DNA of 39,853 bases from an uncultured Clostridia bacterium (GCA_947304245.1 CAMZAK010000005.1:1-39853), one strand, 5' to 3'. Numbered from the stretch's first letter, positions 1-8,715 are shown. A program made the numbers and translations. Notes: generated by a model not told the origin, from the sequence alone.

Positions 1-26
1 AATTTAACCACGCTATTTTTAATTTG
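1..26 (-). terminator. Right half of a hairpin terminator (cut by window edge)
   Basis: The bases CCACGCTATTTTT match the right arm and tail of the complete hairpin at 3466-3506, including the flanking AATTTAA loop. The left arm lies outside the window. Its position just beyond the stop codon of the minus-strand gene 45-989 suggests that it ends that transcript. Confidence 0.5.
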
Positions 27-44
27 GTTTTTTAAAATTTAATT

Positions 45-989
45 TTATAATTCAACTGGATCTCCTATGTGTAAAATTTTCTGCCCTGTTTTAGCCTCAT
101 AAAAATTTTTTAATCCTCGTTCCTTCATGTCTTTTTCTTCATCTAAAGGTGTTGCATACAACAAATGTTCATAAAAAGAAATTATGTTTTTTCCATAAAA
201 ACCTACTACATTAATTAAATCTTTTTCTAAAATATCTCGGTATTCATTTTCTGAAACTTTTTTTTCTTTTAAATATTTAGCTATGCGTATGATTTTATAT
301 AAATTTCTTAAAAACTTAATTTCTTTTTCTAAAACTTCGTTAACTCCTCTTTTAAACCAAATTCCATAAATTCTAATGTGCTTAAAATTATATTCTTCAA
401 ATAATTTCCTTTTCATTTCTGCTTTTTCTTCTTCATTTGTTAATGTTGCATCTTCTCTTATTTTTTCGTCTATGTTCTCATTAATTTTCTTTATGAAAGT
501 GTGATATTTACTCAAACTAATTTTTCTTAAATTTTTAATATAGCTTAAAAGTTCAAATAAATTGTTAAATTCTAAATTCATAGAATTAATTTTTAATTTA
601 AAGGGTTTATTCAAAATAAAATTAAATTCTGGCTCATTAAAATCTCTTTTAATATTTCTTACAAACATTTTAATTTTCTCTCTTTTAAACATACTATCGC
701 GGTCTAATTTCTCTTCCTCTATAGTCATTCCGTTAGGTAAAAATAGATGCTCATTTCCTTCTTCGTTAATTCCTCCAATCATAACATCTAAGTAGCCTTT
801 TTCACTTGTAATAGCACCTTTTTTTTCAAATTTAGAGTTTAAAAATTCTTTTGTTAATGGTGTGTTAATTGGTTTTGCTTCTAACTGCTTCCTTTTAATG
901 GCTAACAAATTGTTTTCCCTGTCTAAAAATTGTGCAATTATTGTTCCAACATTTTGCTGATTAGCATTATTTAAATTATTACTTTGCAT
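45..989 (-). CDS. Uncharacterised helical, Asn-rich-leader protein (314 aa)
   Basis: No known family recognised. The first 15 residues are rich in Asn and Gln (MQSNNLNNANQQN), like the leaders of the other minus-strand island proteins. There is no signal peptide or membrane segment. From about residue 120 it can be aligned by eye with the C-terminal part of the protein encoded at 1165-3354: both have an 'NLEF' strand-like motif after a K-rich stretch (KLKINSMNLEF here, NFNIYKKNLEF there), then long helices, then a '[IV]..[FL]YE..L' segment. The two genes are therefore probably paralogues. The start ATG has a good AAGGAAGGA-type ribosome binding site. A promoter is likely in the AT-rich 60 bases upstream but is not clear. 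Function unknown; a structural or host-interaction role is only a guess from the context. Confidence 0.85.
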   Translation of the reverse strand: MQSNNLNNANQQNVGTIIAQFLDRENNLLAIKRKQLEAKPINTPLTKEFLNSKFEKKGAITSEKGYLDVMIGGINEEGNEHLFLPNGMTIEEEKLDRDSMFKREKIKMFVRNIKRDFNEPEFNFILNKPFKLKINSMNLEFNNLFELLSYIKNLRKISLSKYHTFIKKINENIDEKIREDATLTNEEEKAEMKRKLFEEYNFKHIRIYGIWFKRGVNEVLEKEIKFLRNLYKIIRIAKYLKEKKVSENEYRDILEKDLINVVGFYGKNIISFYEHLLYATPLDEEKDMKERGLKNFYEAKTGQKILHIGDPVEL

Positions 990-1049
990 ATTTTTACTTC
1001 CTTCCTTTTAAAAATATAATATACATAATAATATTACAATTAAAATCAC

Positions 1050-1085
1050 AAAATAGCAAGACAGCGCCTGCCATCTTGCTATTAA
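1050..1085 (-). terminator. Rho-independent terminator of the 1165-3354 gene
   Basis: Perfect 10-bp stem (AATAGCAAGA / TCTTGCTATT) around a GC-rich loop, followed on the minus strand by a T-rich run. It lies 80 bases past the stop of the minus-strand gene at 1165-3354 and before the leader of the next cassette. Confidence 0.75.
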
Positions 1086-1164
1086 TTTAGTTTATTTATT
1101 TTTCTTAATCTATAATTGGTTTTATTTTACCCTAATTTTGAATAGACCACTTTTTTATAGGTTT

Positions 1165-3354
1165 TTATTCTGGCTTTTCTAACAATTCTTTTGAATATTC
1201 ACTGAATTCATTCGGATATTTAATCGGATCATAAGTTAAAAAATTTTCATACAAATTCACAATGTTTAACATGGAATATTTAATAAAAACATTTTCAAAA
1301 TCTTCTCTAAAAATTTTCTCATCAGTAAAAATATCTCCCGCATCTTTTGATTTAATCATTTTTGTTTTAATTTTACTTAAAACATCTAAATATCTACACT
1401 CTTTTTTTAATATTTCTATAAACAATACTCTAAAAACTAATTCAGCACTTTTTATTAATTTATCACTTTTTATTAATGTATCTTCAGGGTTTCTTTTTAA
1501 TTCTTCTTCTTCTTTTTTTAATTCTTCTTTTAAAATCCTAAGTTTTTCAATAACTGTTCCATGTAAAACATTAACATATTTAAAAATTTCTGCCACACTG
1601 TTAAATTCTAAATTTTTTTTATATATATTAAAATTAAATTTTTTTTCTTTTTTAATGTCATAATTATTTTGCTTTAACATTTTAACTAAAAAATCAATTT
1701 TTTCTTTCCTTTCTTGCAGATAGGCTTTAAGCTTTTTTGAATAAAAACGTTGGTTTTCAGCTAAATCAACACATTTATTAATAATATTAAAATGTTCTGT
1801 AATTAATCCTTTTTTGTAGTCAGCTTTTAAACCATTAAAACTTTTTAATTTTTCTTTTTCATCTTTTAATTTTTCTTTATCATTTAAATCTAAATTTATT
1901 TTTGTGGATATGTAGTCTAAATATTTTTCATATTCAATTTTTTCATTAAAATAATTCCAATCTTCTTCTAAAATTAAATCTGTTTTTTTAGGAGGAAGAC
2001 CCTTTAAAAAATTTTCATATAAATTTATGCAAGATTTATAATAAACATTAAATAAATCTGCAAAAGACCCTAAATTTTTAGATTTTAACTTACTAAAATA
2101 ATATTCCTCATTAGAATTAAATTCCTCATTAGAATTAATTATTTTACACAATTTTTCTAATACTGTAAGATGTTCTTGCAATATGCGTGAATAATCATCA
2201 TAATATTCATTTTCTGATTTTTTCACATATTTACATTTTTCCATTAATTCATTTAACACTTTAGCAGCTTCACCGTATTTTTTATATTCTTCTAAAACAT
2301 TATATTTTTTGTTTTCATATTTAACTTCAAGGTTGGACAAAGTAGCTTCATTTATTGTTTTTTTGTTAATAGAAGAAATTTTATTTTTTAATCCTTCCCA
2401 TTTTTTAATTATTTTAATTGTTTCATAAAAGGAAAACCAATCTTCTTTGAAAACTATAGGAATATAATTTGAAAAATCTTTATATATTACTGTAGGAATA
2501 TAATTTGAAAAATCTTTATATATTTTTATATAATTTTCATAGTAAATGTTTAATAAATCACCAAAAAATCCTAAATCCTTAGAATTTCGCTTGGTAGAAT
2601 CATAACTCAAATTATTTTTAATTAAATTAAGCACTGTTAAAAGTATTTCACTATGCTCTTGTAATAACCTTTCATATGCATACATAAATTTCCTTATGTA
2701 TTTGAATCTTTCATCAATATCATCTTTATAATAATCATATTCAATATTTATTCCCAAATCATCCACCAAATCATCCAAATCTTTAATCGATAGTTCAACC
2801 ATTTTCTTACATTTTTCCATTAATTCATTTAACACTTTAGCAGCTTCCCCATAATTTTTATATTTTAAAATTTCACCTTTTTCATTGGAAGATTCAATTT
2901 CAATTTCATCTATATATTTACCCAATTGTTCTGCATCACAAAGAAGGCACTTATTATAAAAATTAATTCCTTTTTTCAACCCATTAATTTCTGACGGTGC
3001 ACCTGGCAATCTTTTTTTTCCTTCCGATTTAAATTTTACTCCCATTTTTTCTAAATTTTTTGCTAATTCTTTTAATTTTTTTTCTCTTTTTAATCTCATT
3101 GCTTTTTCTGTGTTTAACTCAAATCCTTCTGGTTCATTTACACGTAATTTTTTTAAACTTTCCTCTTCTTGTTTTTTCTCTCCTTCCTTTTTTGAATTTT
3201 TTTTATAATATTTTTCCCTTGCTTCTCTAATTTTTTCATCATCAGATTTTTCATTTACATTTGAATTGTTATTTTTCCCAATTGTTTCTCGAATTTCCTG
3301 TTTTATTTTAAGTTGTGAATTGTTATATTCGTTAACATTTTTAACATTTTCCAT
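1165..3354 (-). CDS. Large uncharacterised helical protein with internal duplication (729 aa)
   Basis: No family recognised. The N-terminal 120 residues are highly charged (KKEGEKKQEEE type) and probably disordered or coiled-coil. Two copies of a module of about 200 residues follow: each opens with YGEAAKVLNELMEKC (near residues 167 and 362), continues with a 'R.LQEH' helix, a 'K.LG.F.DL.N.YY' helix and an 'EDW..F.E.I' end. A 12-residue unit (IYKDFSNYIPTV) is itself duplicated at about residues 278-301. The last 200 residues resemble the protein at 45-989. No signal peptide or membrane segment. The start is preceded by AGGAGGAAG, and the gene has its own promoter (3386-3414) and terminator (1050-1085), so it is a single-gene cassette. 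Function unknown. Confidence 0.88.
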   Translation of the reverse strand: MENVKNVNEYNNSQLKIKQEIRETIGKNNNSNVNEKSDDEKIREAREKYYKKNSKKEGEKKQEEESLKKLRVNEPEGFELNTEKAMRLKREKKLKELAKNLEKMGVKFKSEGKKRLPGAPSEINGLKKGINFYNKCLLCDAEQLGKYIDEIEIESSNEKGEILKYKNYGEAAKVLNELMEKCKKMVELSIKDLDDLVDDLGINIEYDYYKDDIDERFKYIRKFMYAYERLLQEHSEILLTVLNLIKNNLSYDSTKRNSKDLGFFGDLLNIYYENYIKIYKDFSNYIPTVIYKDFSNYIPIVFKEDWFSFYETIKIIKKWEGLKNKISSINKKTINEATLSNLEVKYENKKYNVLEEYKKYGEAAKVLNELMEKCKYVKKSENEYYDDYSRILQEHLTVLEKLCKIINSNEEFNSNEEYYFSKLKSKNLGSFADLFNVYYKSCINLYENFLKGLPPKKTDLILEEDWNYFNEKIEYEKYLDYISTKINLDLNDKEKLKDEKEKLKSFNGLKADYKKGLITEHFNIINKCVDLAENQRFYSKKLKAYLQERKEKIDFLVKMLKQNNYDIKKEKKFNFNIYKKNLEFNSVAEIFKYVNVLHGTVIEKLRILKEELKKEEEELKRNPEDTLIKSDKLIKSAELVFRVLFIEILKKECRYLDVLSKIKTKMIKSKDAGDIFTDEKIFREDFENVFIKYSMLNIVNLYENFLTYDPIKYPNEFSEYSKELLEKPE
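2453..2524 (-). repeat. Tandem 36-bp in-frame duplication
   Basis: Two adjacent 36-bp copies differing at very few bases, adding 12 residues (IYKDFSNYIP.V twice) to the 729-aa protein. It is small and in frame, which suggests recent slippage or unequal recombination inside the gene. Confidence 0.85.
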
Positions 3355-3385
3355 GATTTACTACTTCCTCCTATTTTTTTTGTAA

Positions 3386-3414
3386 ATAATACCACTTATT
3401 GTGAAATTTGTCTA
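3386..3414 (-). promoter_or_regulatory. Sigma-A-type promoter, TAGACA class
   Basis: On the minus strand TAGACA, 17 bp, then TATTAT, 32 bases before the ATG of the 729-aa gene. The same TAGACA box with a TATAAT-like -10 is found before the genes starting at 22441, 23422, 24449 and 32602. Confidence 0.75.
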
Positions 3415-3465
3415 TATTTTTTCTACAAAATTTTTATGCCATTTTATGCTAATTAAAAATGCAAC

Positions 3466-3506
3466 AAAAAAATAGCGAGGCTAATTTAACCACGCTATTT
3501 TTAATT
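3466..3506. terminator. Orphan hairpin terminator between divergent genes
   Basis: Stem AAATAGCG...CGCTATTT extended by GG/CC across one mismatch, with A-rich left and T-rich right flanks, so it could work in either direction. It sits between the divergent starts of the 729-aa gene (minus) and ruvX (plus), where no gene ends. Its right arm and flank match the hairpin at bases 1-26 almost base for base, so it is probably the leftover terminator of a deleted cassette. Confidence 0.6.
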
Positions 3507-3546
3507 TAGTTTTTTAAATATTAGTTTAGTAAAACATTGTTTTTTC

Positions 3547-3555
3547 TGGTATAAT
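3547..3555 (+). promoter_or_regulatory. Extended -10 promoter of ruvX
   Basis: TGGTATAAT is an extended -10 element (TGn plus a perfect TATAAT). No good -35 box lies 16-18 bp upstream, which is common for extended -10 promoters. It is 24 bases before the ruvX ATG. Confidence 0.6.
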
Positions 3556-3579
3556 TATTAAAAACAAGAAAGGTTTAAA

Positions 3580-4014
3580 ATGAAAATTATTGCAATAGAT
3601 TTTGGAGAAGTAAGAACAGGAATTGCCATATGTGATGAAAAAGAAACAATTTCTTACCCGCTACAAACCATAATAGAAAAAAATGAGGAAAATTTAATTA
3701 ACAAAATTAAAGAAATTGTAATTAAAAACAAAGCAGAAATGGCACTGGTTGGCCTTGCTTTAAACATGAACGGAGAATTTGGAGATTCTGCAAAAAAATG
3801 CGAAGAATTTGCACAAAAACTAAAAAATACATTAAAAATTCCCATAGCACTATGGGACGAGCGCCAAACAACAAAATTAGCCTCTAGATTTTTAATAGAA
3901 GCTAACACAAAAAAACGTAAAAAGAAAAAAATAATAGATAATGTTGCTGCAACCTTAATTTTAGAAAGTTTTTTGCAATATAAAAAAAACAATAACAAAA
4001 TTAAATTACTTTAA
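3580..4014 (+). CDS. ruvX: RuvX/YqgF family RNase H-fold nuclease
   Basis: 144 residues, the usual length of the family. Conserved acidic and structural motifs are present: AIDFGEVRTGIAI (Asp7, Arg12) at the N-terminus, GLALNMNG at 58-65 (family form GLPLNMDG), DERQTT at 93-98 and an Asp at 120 before the last helix. Family members are known as putative Holliday-junction resolvases and as nucleases acting in pre-16S rRNA 5' processing; which applies here cannot be told from sequence. A GAAAGG ribosome binding site precedes the ATG. The final Pro-to-Ala change in the GLP motif and a Lys-rich stretch at 111-117 fit the AT-driven drift of this genome. The 3' end overlaps the convergent gene at 4006-4302 by 9 bases. 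Confidence 0.93.
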   Translation: MKIIAIDFGEVRTGIAICDEKETISYPLQTIIEKNEENLINKIKEIVIKNKAEMALVGLALNMNGEFGDSAKKCEEFAQKLKNTLKIPIALWDERQTTKLASRFLIEANTKKRKKKKIIDNVAATLILESFLQYKKNNNKIKLL

Positions 4015-4302
4015 AACATCTTTATTTTTTAAAAGAGATATAAAAGAAAAAATTTCAAAAATCTTAATAGCGTCATCAGCTTTTCTTTGAAATTTTTCAC
4101 TAAGTAAAGGTTTTATGGCGTTAATTAATTCTTTGTTTCTTTCATTTTCACTCAAACCGTCAAAAATTTTTTGCATTCTTTCTAAAACTTCTATTTTTTC
4201 TAGTAATTTTTCACTTCCGTTTAATTTATTAATGTTTTCAGTGTTTTTTAAATCTTTTTTTTCATTTAACCTTTTCTCAAATATTTCTGAAAAATCTTTC
4301 AT
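4006..4302 (-). CDS. Small conserved clostridial-type hypothetical protein (98 aa)
   Basis: 98 residues on the strand opposite to its neighbours. The C-terminal half (LINAIKPLLSEKFQRKADDAIKIFEIFSFISLLK) has the look of small uncharacterised clostridial proteins ending in 'L..LKP.LSE.RQ.K.D.AI.I..'; this family memory is moderate. The N-terminal 35 residues are charged and helical. AGGAG lies about 11 bases before the ATG. Transcription would converge with ruvX (9-base overlap) and diverge from the phosphodiesterase gene 53 bases away. No membrane segment or catalytic motif was seen. The reverse-frame reading of this stretch is Phe/Ser-rich and looks like a shadow, so the minus strand is preferred. 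Confidence 0.75.
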   Translation of the reverse strand: MKDFSEIFEKRLNEKKDLKNTENINKLNGSEKLLEKIEVLERMQKIFDGLSENERNKELINAIKPLLSEKFQRKADDAIKIFEIFSFISLLKNKDVLK

Positions 4303-4355
4303 TTTTTAGTTTTTTCTCCTTTCGTTTAACAAATAAATTTAATTATGAGGTTTTT

Positions 4356-4829
4356 ATGAAAATTGTTGTTTTGTCAGATACTCATGGGAATTTTAACGGC
4401 TTTGAAAATGTTGTTCAAAATAACAAAGATGCAGATTTATTTTTGCATCTTGGAGATGGCGCTTTAGAATATTTTAAAATTAAAGAAATTTATAAATCCA
4501 CACCAATGTTTATGGTTAAAGGGAATTGCGATTTTTACAACCTACCCAAAGAAAAAAAGTTTACTTTTAACGGTGTTAGTTTATTTATATGCCATGGAGA
4601 TGCATTTAATGTAAAACAAAGTTTGAATGAATATGTTACATTTGCTAAAGAAAAAAAATTTAACATTGTAGCATACGGGCACACTCACAAAAGGTTTATT
4701 CAAAAAGAGGAAGATTTATGCGTTTTTAACCCAGGAAGTTTAACTCTTCCAAGAACACTTGGGCCTAGTTATGCCGTTTTAACAATAAAAGACGACGGCA
4801 AATTTGATGTTGAAATAATAGATTATTAA
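4356..4829 (+). CDS. YfcE/MJ0936-family metallophosphodiesterase
   Basis: 157 residues, full length for this family of small calcineurin-like phosphoesterases. All metal-binding motifs are present: SDTHGN (Asp8, His10), HLGDG (Asp34), GNCD (Asn57), CHGD (His80), GHTH (His109, His111) and the NPGS turn at 125-128. Family members hydrolyse phosphodiester bonds with a two-metal centre, usually Mn; the physiological substrate is not known. A GAGG site precedes the ATG. pyrK begins 29 bases after the stop, so the two are probably co-transcribed. Confidence 0.93.
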   Translation: MKIVVLSDTHGNFNGFENVVQNNKDADLFLHLGDGALEYFKIKEIYKSTPMFMVKGNCDFYNLPKEKKFTFNGVSLFICHGDAFNVKQSLNEYVTFAKEKKFNIVAYGHTHKRFIQKEEDLCVFNPGSLTLPRTLGPSYAVLTIKDDGKFDVEIIDY

Positions 4830-4858
4830 TTTTAAAAATAAACAAAGGTTAAGTTATT

Positions 4859-5602
4859 ATGATTTATGAAAATGCAAAACTAATTAAAAAAACCAAACTT
4901 AAAGAAAATGTTTTTAGCATTATTTTAAGCTGCAAAGGAATTGAAAAAAAAGCAACACCAGGCCAGTTTGCTAACATTTTAATTGAAGGCTTCACTTTAA
5001 GGCGCCCTTTTTCCATTTGTGAAATTGAAAAAAACCAAATAAGCATTGTTTTTAACGTTAAAGGAAAAGGAACAAAAAAAATGGCTTCATGGCAAGAAGG
5101 CAAAAATGTTAACATTATTGCTCCTTTAGGGAAAGGTTTTGCTCCACTAAAAAAAAAAGAAAAAATTTTACTAGTAGGCGGCGGCATTGGCCTTGCTCCC
5201 CTTTTGTGCCTTTGTAAAAAAGAACATAACATAACAACCCTAGCAGGGTTTAACTCTAGAAAAGACATTATTTTAAAAAAAGAATTTGAAAAATTTGGAG
5301 ACTTTTTAGTTTGCACAAAAGACGGCAGCTTAGGAGAAAAAGGATTGGTTACAGATTATGTTAAAAAATATGTTGAAAAATATGGAATTACTAGAATTGC
5401 TTCTTGCGGGCCTAACCCCATGCTAGAAAAAGTTTTAAAAATTGCAAAAGAAGAAAAAATTTTTTGTGAAATTTCACTAGAAGAAAGAATGGCGTGCGGC
5501 ATTGGTGCTTGCCTTTGTTGCCAGCACATTTTAAATGAGAACTCTAACAAAAAAATTGTTCATGTTTGCAAAGACGGCCCTGTTTTTAAATTTTCCCCTT
5601 AA
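4859..5602 (+). CDS. pyrK: Dihydroorotate dehydrogenase B, electron-transfer subunit
   Basis: 247 residues. PyrK carries FAD and a [2Fe-2S] cluster and passes electrons from PyrD to NAD in pyrimidine synthesis. Visible motifs: RPFSIC at 49-54 (FAD site), GGGIGLAP at 107-114 (nucleotide-binding loop), CGPNPML at 183-189, and a C-x4-C-x2-C-x15-C cluster at Cys213, Cys218, Cys221 and Cys237. AAAGG precedes the ATG. In Bacillota pyrK is normally next to pyrD; here pyrD starts about 1.3 kb downstream because of a decayed repeat array that begins at this gene's stop codon. A decayed second copy of the cluster-coding region lies at 6796-6868. Confidence 0.95.
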   Translation: MIYENAKLIKKTKLKENVFSIILSCKGIEKKATPGQFANILIEGFTLRRPFSICEIEKNQISIVFNVKGKGTKKMASWQEGKNVNIIAPLGKGFAPLKKKEKILLVGGGIGLAPLLCLCKKEHNITTLAGFNSRKDIILKKEFEKFGDFLVCTKDGSLGEKGLVTDYVKKYVEKYGITRIASCGPNPMLEKVLKIAKEEKIFCEISLEERMACGIGACLCCQHILNENSNKKIVHVCKDGPVFKFSP

Positions 5603-6795
5603 TTTAATTAAAACTGTGCTAAAATTAAATTAATTAATCTTGCTTTTAAAAAAATCTTTACTTTAACCTAGCCTTTAAAAAAACTTTTAGTTTTGTTTTT
5701 AATTAATTTAATAAGATAATTTAACTTGAAAATATTTAAAATTTTTATATGTTTAAACTTTTTAATATGAATACATCTTTCTTTAAATTTAACGTTTTAA
5801 AAATTTTTAATTTTAATCTGTTTTGAAAAATAAAAATATTTTTACCTATGCTTTAAAATAAAAACATATTTTAAAAATCAGTTTAAAATAAATTTTTTTC
5901 TAATTTCCCTTAATTTAATTAAAACTATGCTAAAATTAAATTAATTAATCTTGCTTTTAAAAAAATCTTTACTTTAACCTAACCTTTAAAAAACTTTTAG
6001 TTTTGTTTTTAATTAATTTAATAAGAAATTTAACTTGAAAATATTTAAAATTTTTATATGTTTAAACTTTTTAATATGAATACATCTTTCTTTAAATTTA
6101 ACGTTTTAAAAATTTTTAATTTTAATCTGTTTTGAAAAATAAAAATATTTTTACCTATGCTTTAAAATAAAAACATATTTTAAAATCAATTTAAAATAAA
6201 TTATTTTCTAATTTCCCTTAATTTACTTAAACTATGCTAAAATTAAATTAATTAATCTTGCTTTTAAAAACACTTTACTTTAACTTAGCCTTTAAAAAAC
6301 TTTTAGTTTTGTTTTTAATTGATTAAGTTAATTAAATTTAAAATATTTAAAATTTTTATATGTTTAAACTTAACTCTTTAACAAAAATAAATAAAATATT
6401 TTTAGTTATATTTTAAAAATCAATTTAAAATAAATTATTTTCTAATTTCCCTTAATTTACTTAAACTATGCTAAAATTAAATTAATTAATCTTGCTTTTA
6501 AAAACACTTTACTTTAACTTAGCCTTTAAAAAACTTTTAGTTTTGTTTTTAATTGATTAAGTTAATTAAATTTAAAATATTTAAAATTTTTATATGTTTA
6601 AACTTAACTCTTTAACAAAAATAAATAAAATATTTTTAGTTATATTTTAAAAATCAATTTAAAATAAATTTCTATTTCTAGTTTTCCCTTATTTATTCAA
6701 AATTATGTTTAAAATTAAATTAACTTTAATTGTAATATGAATTTTTCTATGTTTAGTCTTATGAAAATTAACATATCTTTTTTTAATTTAGTGTT
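5596..6795 (+). repeat. Array of four to five direct repeats between pyrK and pyrD
   Basis: The motif TCCCTTAATTTA, which covers the pyrK stop codon in copy 1, recurs at about 5596, 5907, 6215 and 6449, with a weaker copy at 6686. Spacings are about 311, 308, 234 and 237 bp. Copies 1 and 2 are almost identical along their whole length. Copies 3 and 4 share a deletion of about 75 bp (the segment with ACATCTTTCTTTAAATTTAA) and are almost identical to each other. Copy 5 is degenerate. No open frame is conserved, and no spacers exist, so this is not CRISPR. This stretch holds no gene. Confidence 0.9.
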
Positions 6796-6868
6796 AGAAA
6801 AAATTTTTGTGAAATCTCACTAAAAGAAAGAATAACGTGTGGCTTTAATGCCAACAAAAAAATATTAT
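6796..6868 (+). pseudogene. Decayed fragment of the pyrK 3' region
   Basis: The bases following GTTAGAAAAAATTTTTGTG can be aligned with pyrK from about 5452: the segment for FCEISLEERMACG is recognisable (TGTGAAAT.TCACTA.AAGAAAGAAT), then a deletion joins it to the AACAAAAAAATT stretch found at about 5549 in pyrK. The ATGGCG codons have become ATAACG. It is the far boundary of the repeat array and shows that the array arose by duplication of the pyrK tail plus its downstream DNA. Confidence 0.75.
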
Positions 6869-6891
6869 AAAAGTAAAAGGTGAAAGTTAAA

Positions 6892-7818
6892 ATGACAAAT
6901 GTGACAAATGAAAGATTAAAAGTAAAACTTAAAAATTTAGAATTTAAAAACCCTTTAATTGCAGCTTCTGGAACAGTTGGCTATGGTGAAGAATATGAAG
7001 AATTTTTTAAACTTTCCAGTTTAGGAGGAATTTCTGTTAAAGGCACAACCAAAGAAAAAAGACAAGGCAACAAAACTCCAAGAATTGCAGAAACCCCTTG
7101 CGGAATTTTAAACTCGGTTGGCCTAGAAAACCCCGGAATAGATTGTTTTATTGAAAAAATTCTTCCAAACCTTTTAACTAAAAACACAATAGTTATTGCA
7201 AACATTGCAGGAAGCAGTTTTTATGAATATGAATATTTAGCAGAAAAACTAAATTCAACAAATGTGCACGCCATTGAACTAAACATTTCTTGCCCTAACG
7301 TTAAACAAGGGGGCGCTTCTTTTGGCAGCAACATTAAAGATGTTGAAAAAGTTGTTTCAATGGTGCGCAAAAAAACAGATAAATTTTTAATTGTTAAACT
7401 TTCTCCTAATGTAACCTCCATAGCAGAAATTGCAAAAGCAGCAGAATTAAAAGGAGCAGATGCTTTATGTTTAATTAACACACTAGTTGGAATGAAAATT
7501 AACATTAAAACTAAAAGGCCAATTTTAAAAAACAACACAGGCGGGCTTTCTGGGCCTTGCCTTCTCCCTGTTGCTGTTAGAATGGTTTGGGAAACAAAAA
7601 AAGCAGTCTCTATTCCAATAGTGGGTTGCGGTGGCATTTCTTCTTTTGAAGACGCCTTAGAAATTATTATGGCTGGTGCTTCTTTATTTCAAATTGGCAC
7701 AGTTCTTTTTAAAAACCCCCTAGCCCCCATTAAAATTTTAAACGATTTAAACAACTGGCTAAAAAACAACAACATTAAAAACATTTCACAACTTACAGGC
7801 TCTGTTTTAGAATGGTAA
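6892..7818 (+). CDS. pyrD: Dihydroorotate dehydrogenase B, catalytic subunit
   Basis: 308 residues from the ATG at 6892. Class 1B enzyme: FMN-dependent oxidation of dihydroorotate to orotate, with electrons passed to PyrK. Motifs: NPLIAASGT at 20-28, SVKGTT with the FMN-binding Lys50, LNSVGLENPG at 73-82, NISCPNV at 131-137 with the class 1 catalytic Cys134, then NTGGLSGP and GCGGISS near the C-terminus for phosphate binding. An upstream in-frame GTG at 6880 overlaps the AAAGGTGA ribosome binding site, so the ATG 12 bases later is the better start. Its promoter must lie in the repeat array, or it is reached by read-through from pyrK. Confidence 0.94.
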   Translation: MTNVTNERLKVKLKNLEFKNPLIAASGTVGYGEEYEEFFKLSSLGGISVKGTTKEKRQGNKTPRIAETPCGILNSVGLENPGIDCFIEKILPNLLTKNTIVIANIAGSSFYEYEYLAEKLNSTNVHAIELNISCPNVKQGGASFGSNIKDVEKVVSMVRKKTDKFLIVKLSPNVTSIAEIAKAAELKGADALCLINTLVGMKINIKTKRPILKNNTGGLSGPCLLPVAVRMVWETKKAVSIPIVGCGGISSFEDALEIIMAGASLFQIGTVLFKNPLAPIKILNDLNNWLKNNNIKNISQLTGSVLEW

Positions 7819-7921
7819 AGTTTAAATTTATTATTATGCTAAAAATAATTTAACAATCTTTTTATTTTAATTTTAAAATTTAAAAATATTATAAGTGTCG
7901 GTATTTGTGAGTTTATATTAA

Positions 7922-8563
7922 CAGATATATAGTAGTAATTACAAACCAAAGATAATCTTAAAAAAAGATAATATCGAAAAAATAGAACAACAAAATAAAA
8001 TAAAATATTCTAAAGATGAATTGAAAAAAATATCTAAATTTGAAAAAAAAGGCTTAAAAAAAATAAAAAAACAAATTAAAAACCAACGCATTAAAACTTT
8101 AACAGATGAAAAAGAAAAATTAGAATATGAAAACAAAAATCTAAAAAATAAAAATAAAAATTTAATAAATGGAATAAATAATTTAAAATATAAAAACCAA
8201 ACTTTATATAATAAAAACCAAACTTTATATAATAAAAATAAAAATTTATATTATGGAAATAAAAATTTAAAGAATGAAATTCAAAATTCAGAAAATAAAA
8301 ATCAACATTTAAAAAATAAAAACAAACTTTTATTAAAAGAAAAAGAAAAATTAAAAAATGCAATATCAAAACGTATTTACGAAATTACTCAATTAAAAAA
8401 TGAACTATTAAATCATTATTTAGAAAATGTTAAATTAATAGAAGGAATAAACATTGCACGCAATAAAACTTTTGACACTATGAATGAATTAAAGAATACA
8501 CACGAAGAGAATTTAAAATTAGAAAAAGAAAATGAAAAATTAAAAGAAGACAGTGAAGATTAA
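7922..8563 (+). pseudogene. 5'-truncated copy of a plus-strand coiled-coil gene
   Basis: An open frame runs from a stop just before 7922 to a stop at 8563 without a convincing ATG; the first usable start is a TTG at 8021. The beginning (YKPKIIL at about 7939) matches an internal block of the 8776-10890 protein (DYKPKIIL near residue 213), with near-identical DNA over about 30 bases. The rest is a pure Asn/Lys/Leu coiled coil (ENKNLKNKNKNL type), including a 7-residue unit NQTLYNK repeated twice (21 bp each, about 8195-8236). The 3' flank is the same as that of the gene at 10953-12449. The gene has lost its N-terminal domain and promoter. A TTG-started 180-aa product is possible but doubtful. 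Confidence 0.65.
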
Positions 8564-8618
8564 ATGCACAATTTAATTTTATAAAAAACTTAAAAATTTT
8601 TAAATAATATTTAATTTA

Positions 8619-8665
8619 AACCCCTTTTTGAATTGTTAAACACAATTTGAAAGGGGGGTTAATTT
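8619..8665 (+). terminator. Hairpin terminator, CCCCTTT class
   Basis: CCCCTTTTTGAATTGT pairs with ACAATTTGAAAGGGG around a short AAAC loop, followed by a T-rich stretch. The same hairpin follows the gene at 10953-12449 (12491-12540), so it was duplicated with the intergenic region. Confidence 0.7.
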
Positions 8666-8715
8666 TAATGCACTCTTTTAAATCTTTTCTTTAAAATAAC
8701 ATTTTTCTACTTTAT

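Noticed and set aside
1262-1663. Phe/Ser/Leu-rich open frames opposite the Lys/Asn-rich genes here and throughout the islands, which look like membrane proteins
   Set aside because: They are the reverse reading of AAA/AAT/GAA codons, have no ribosome binding sites or promoters, and lie inside better-supported genes.
4115-4309. Plus-strand open frame opposite the 98-aa gene
   Set aside because: It is Phe/Ser-rich with no ribosome binding site, while the minus-strand reading has both a site and a family-like C-terminus.
5596-6795. Possible CRISPR array
   Set aside because: Units of 234-311 bp follow one another without unique spacers and no cas gene is near; they are ordinary direct repeats.
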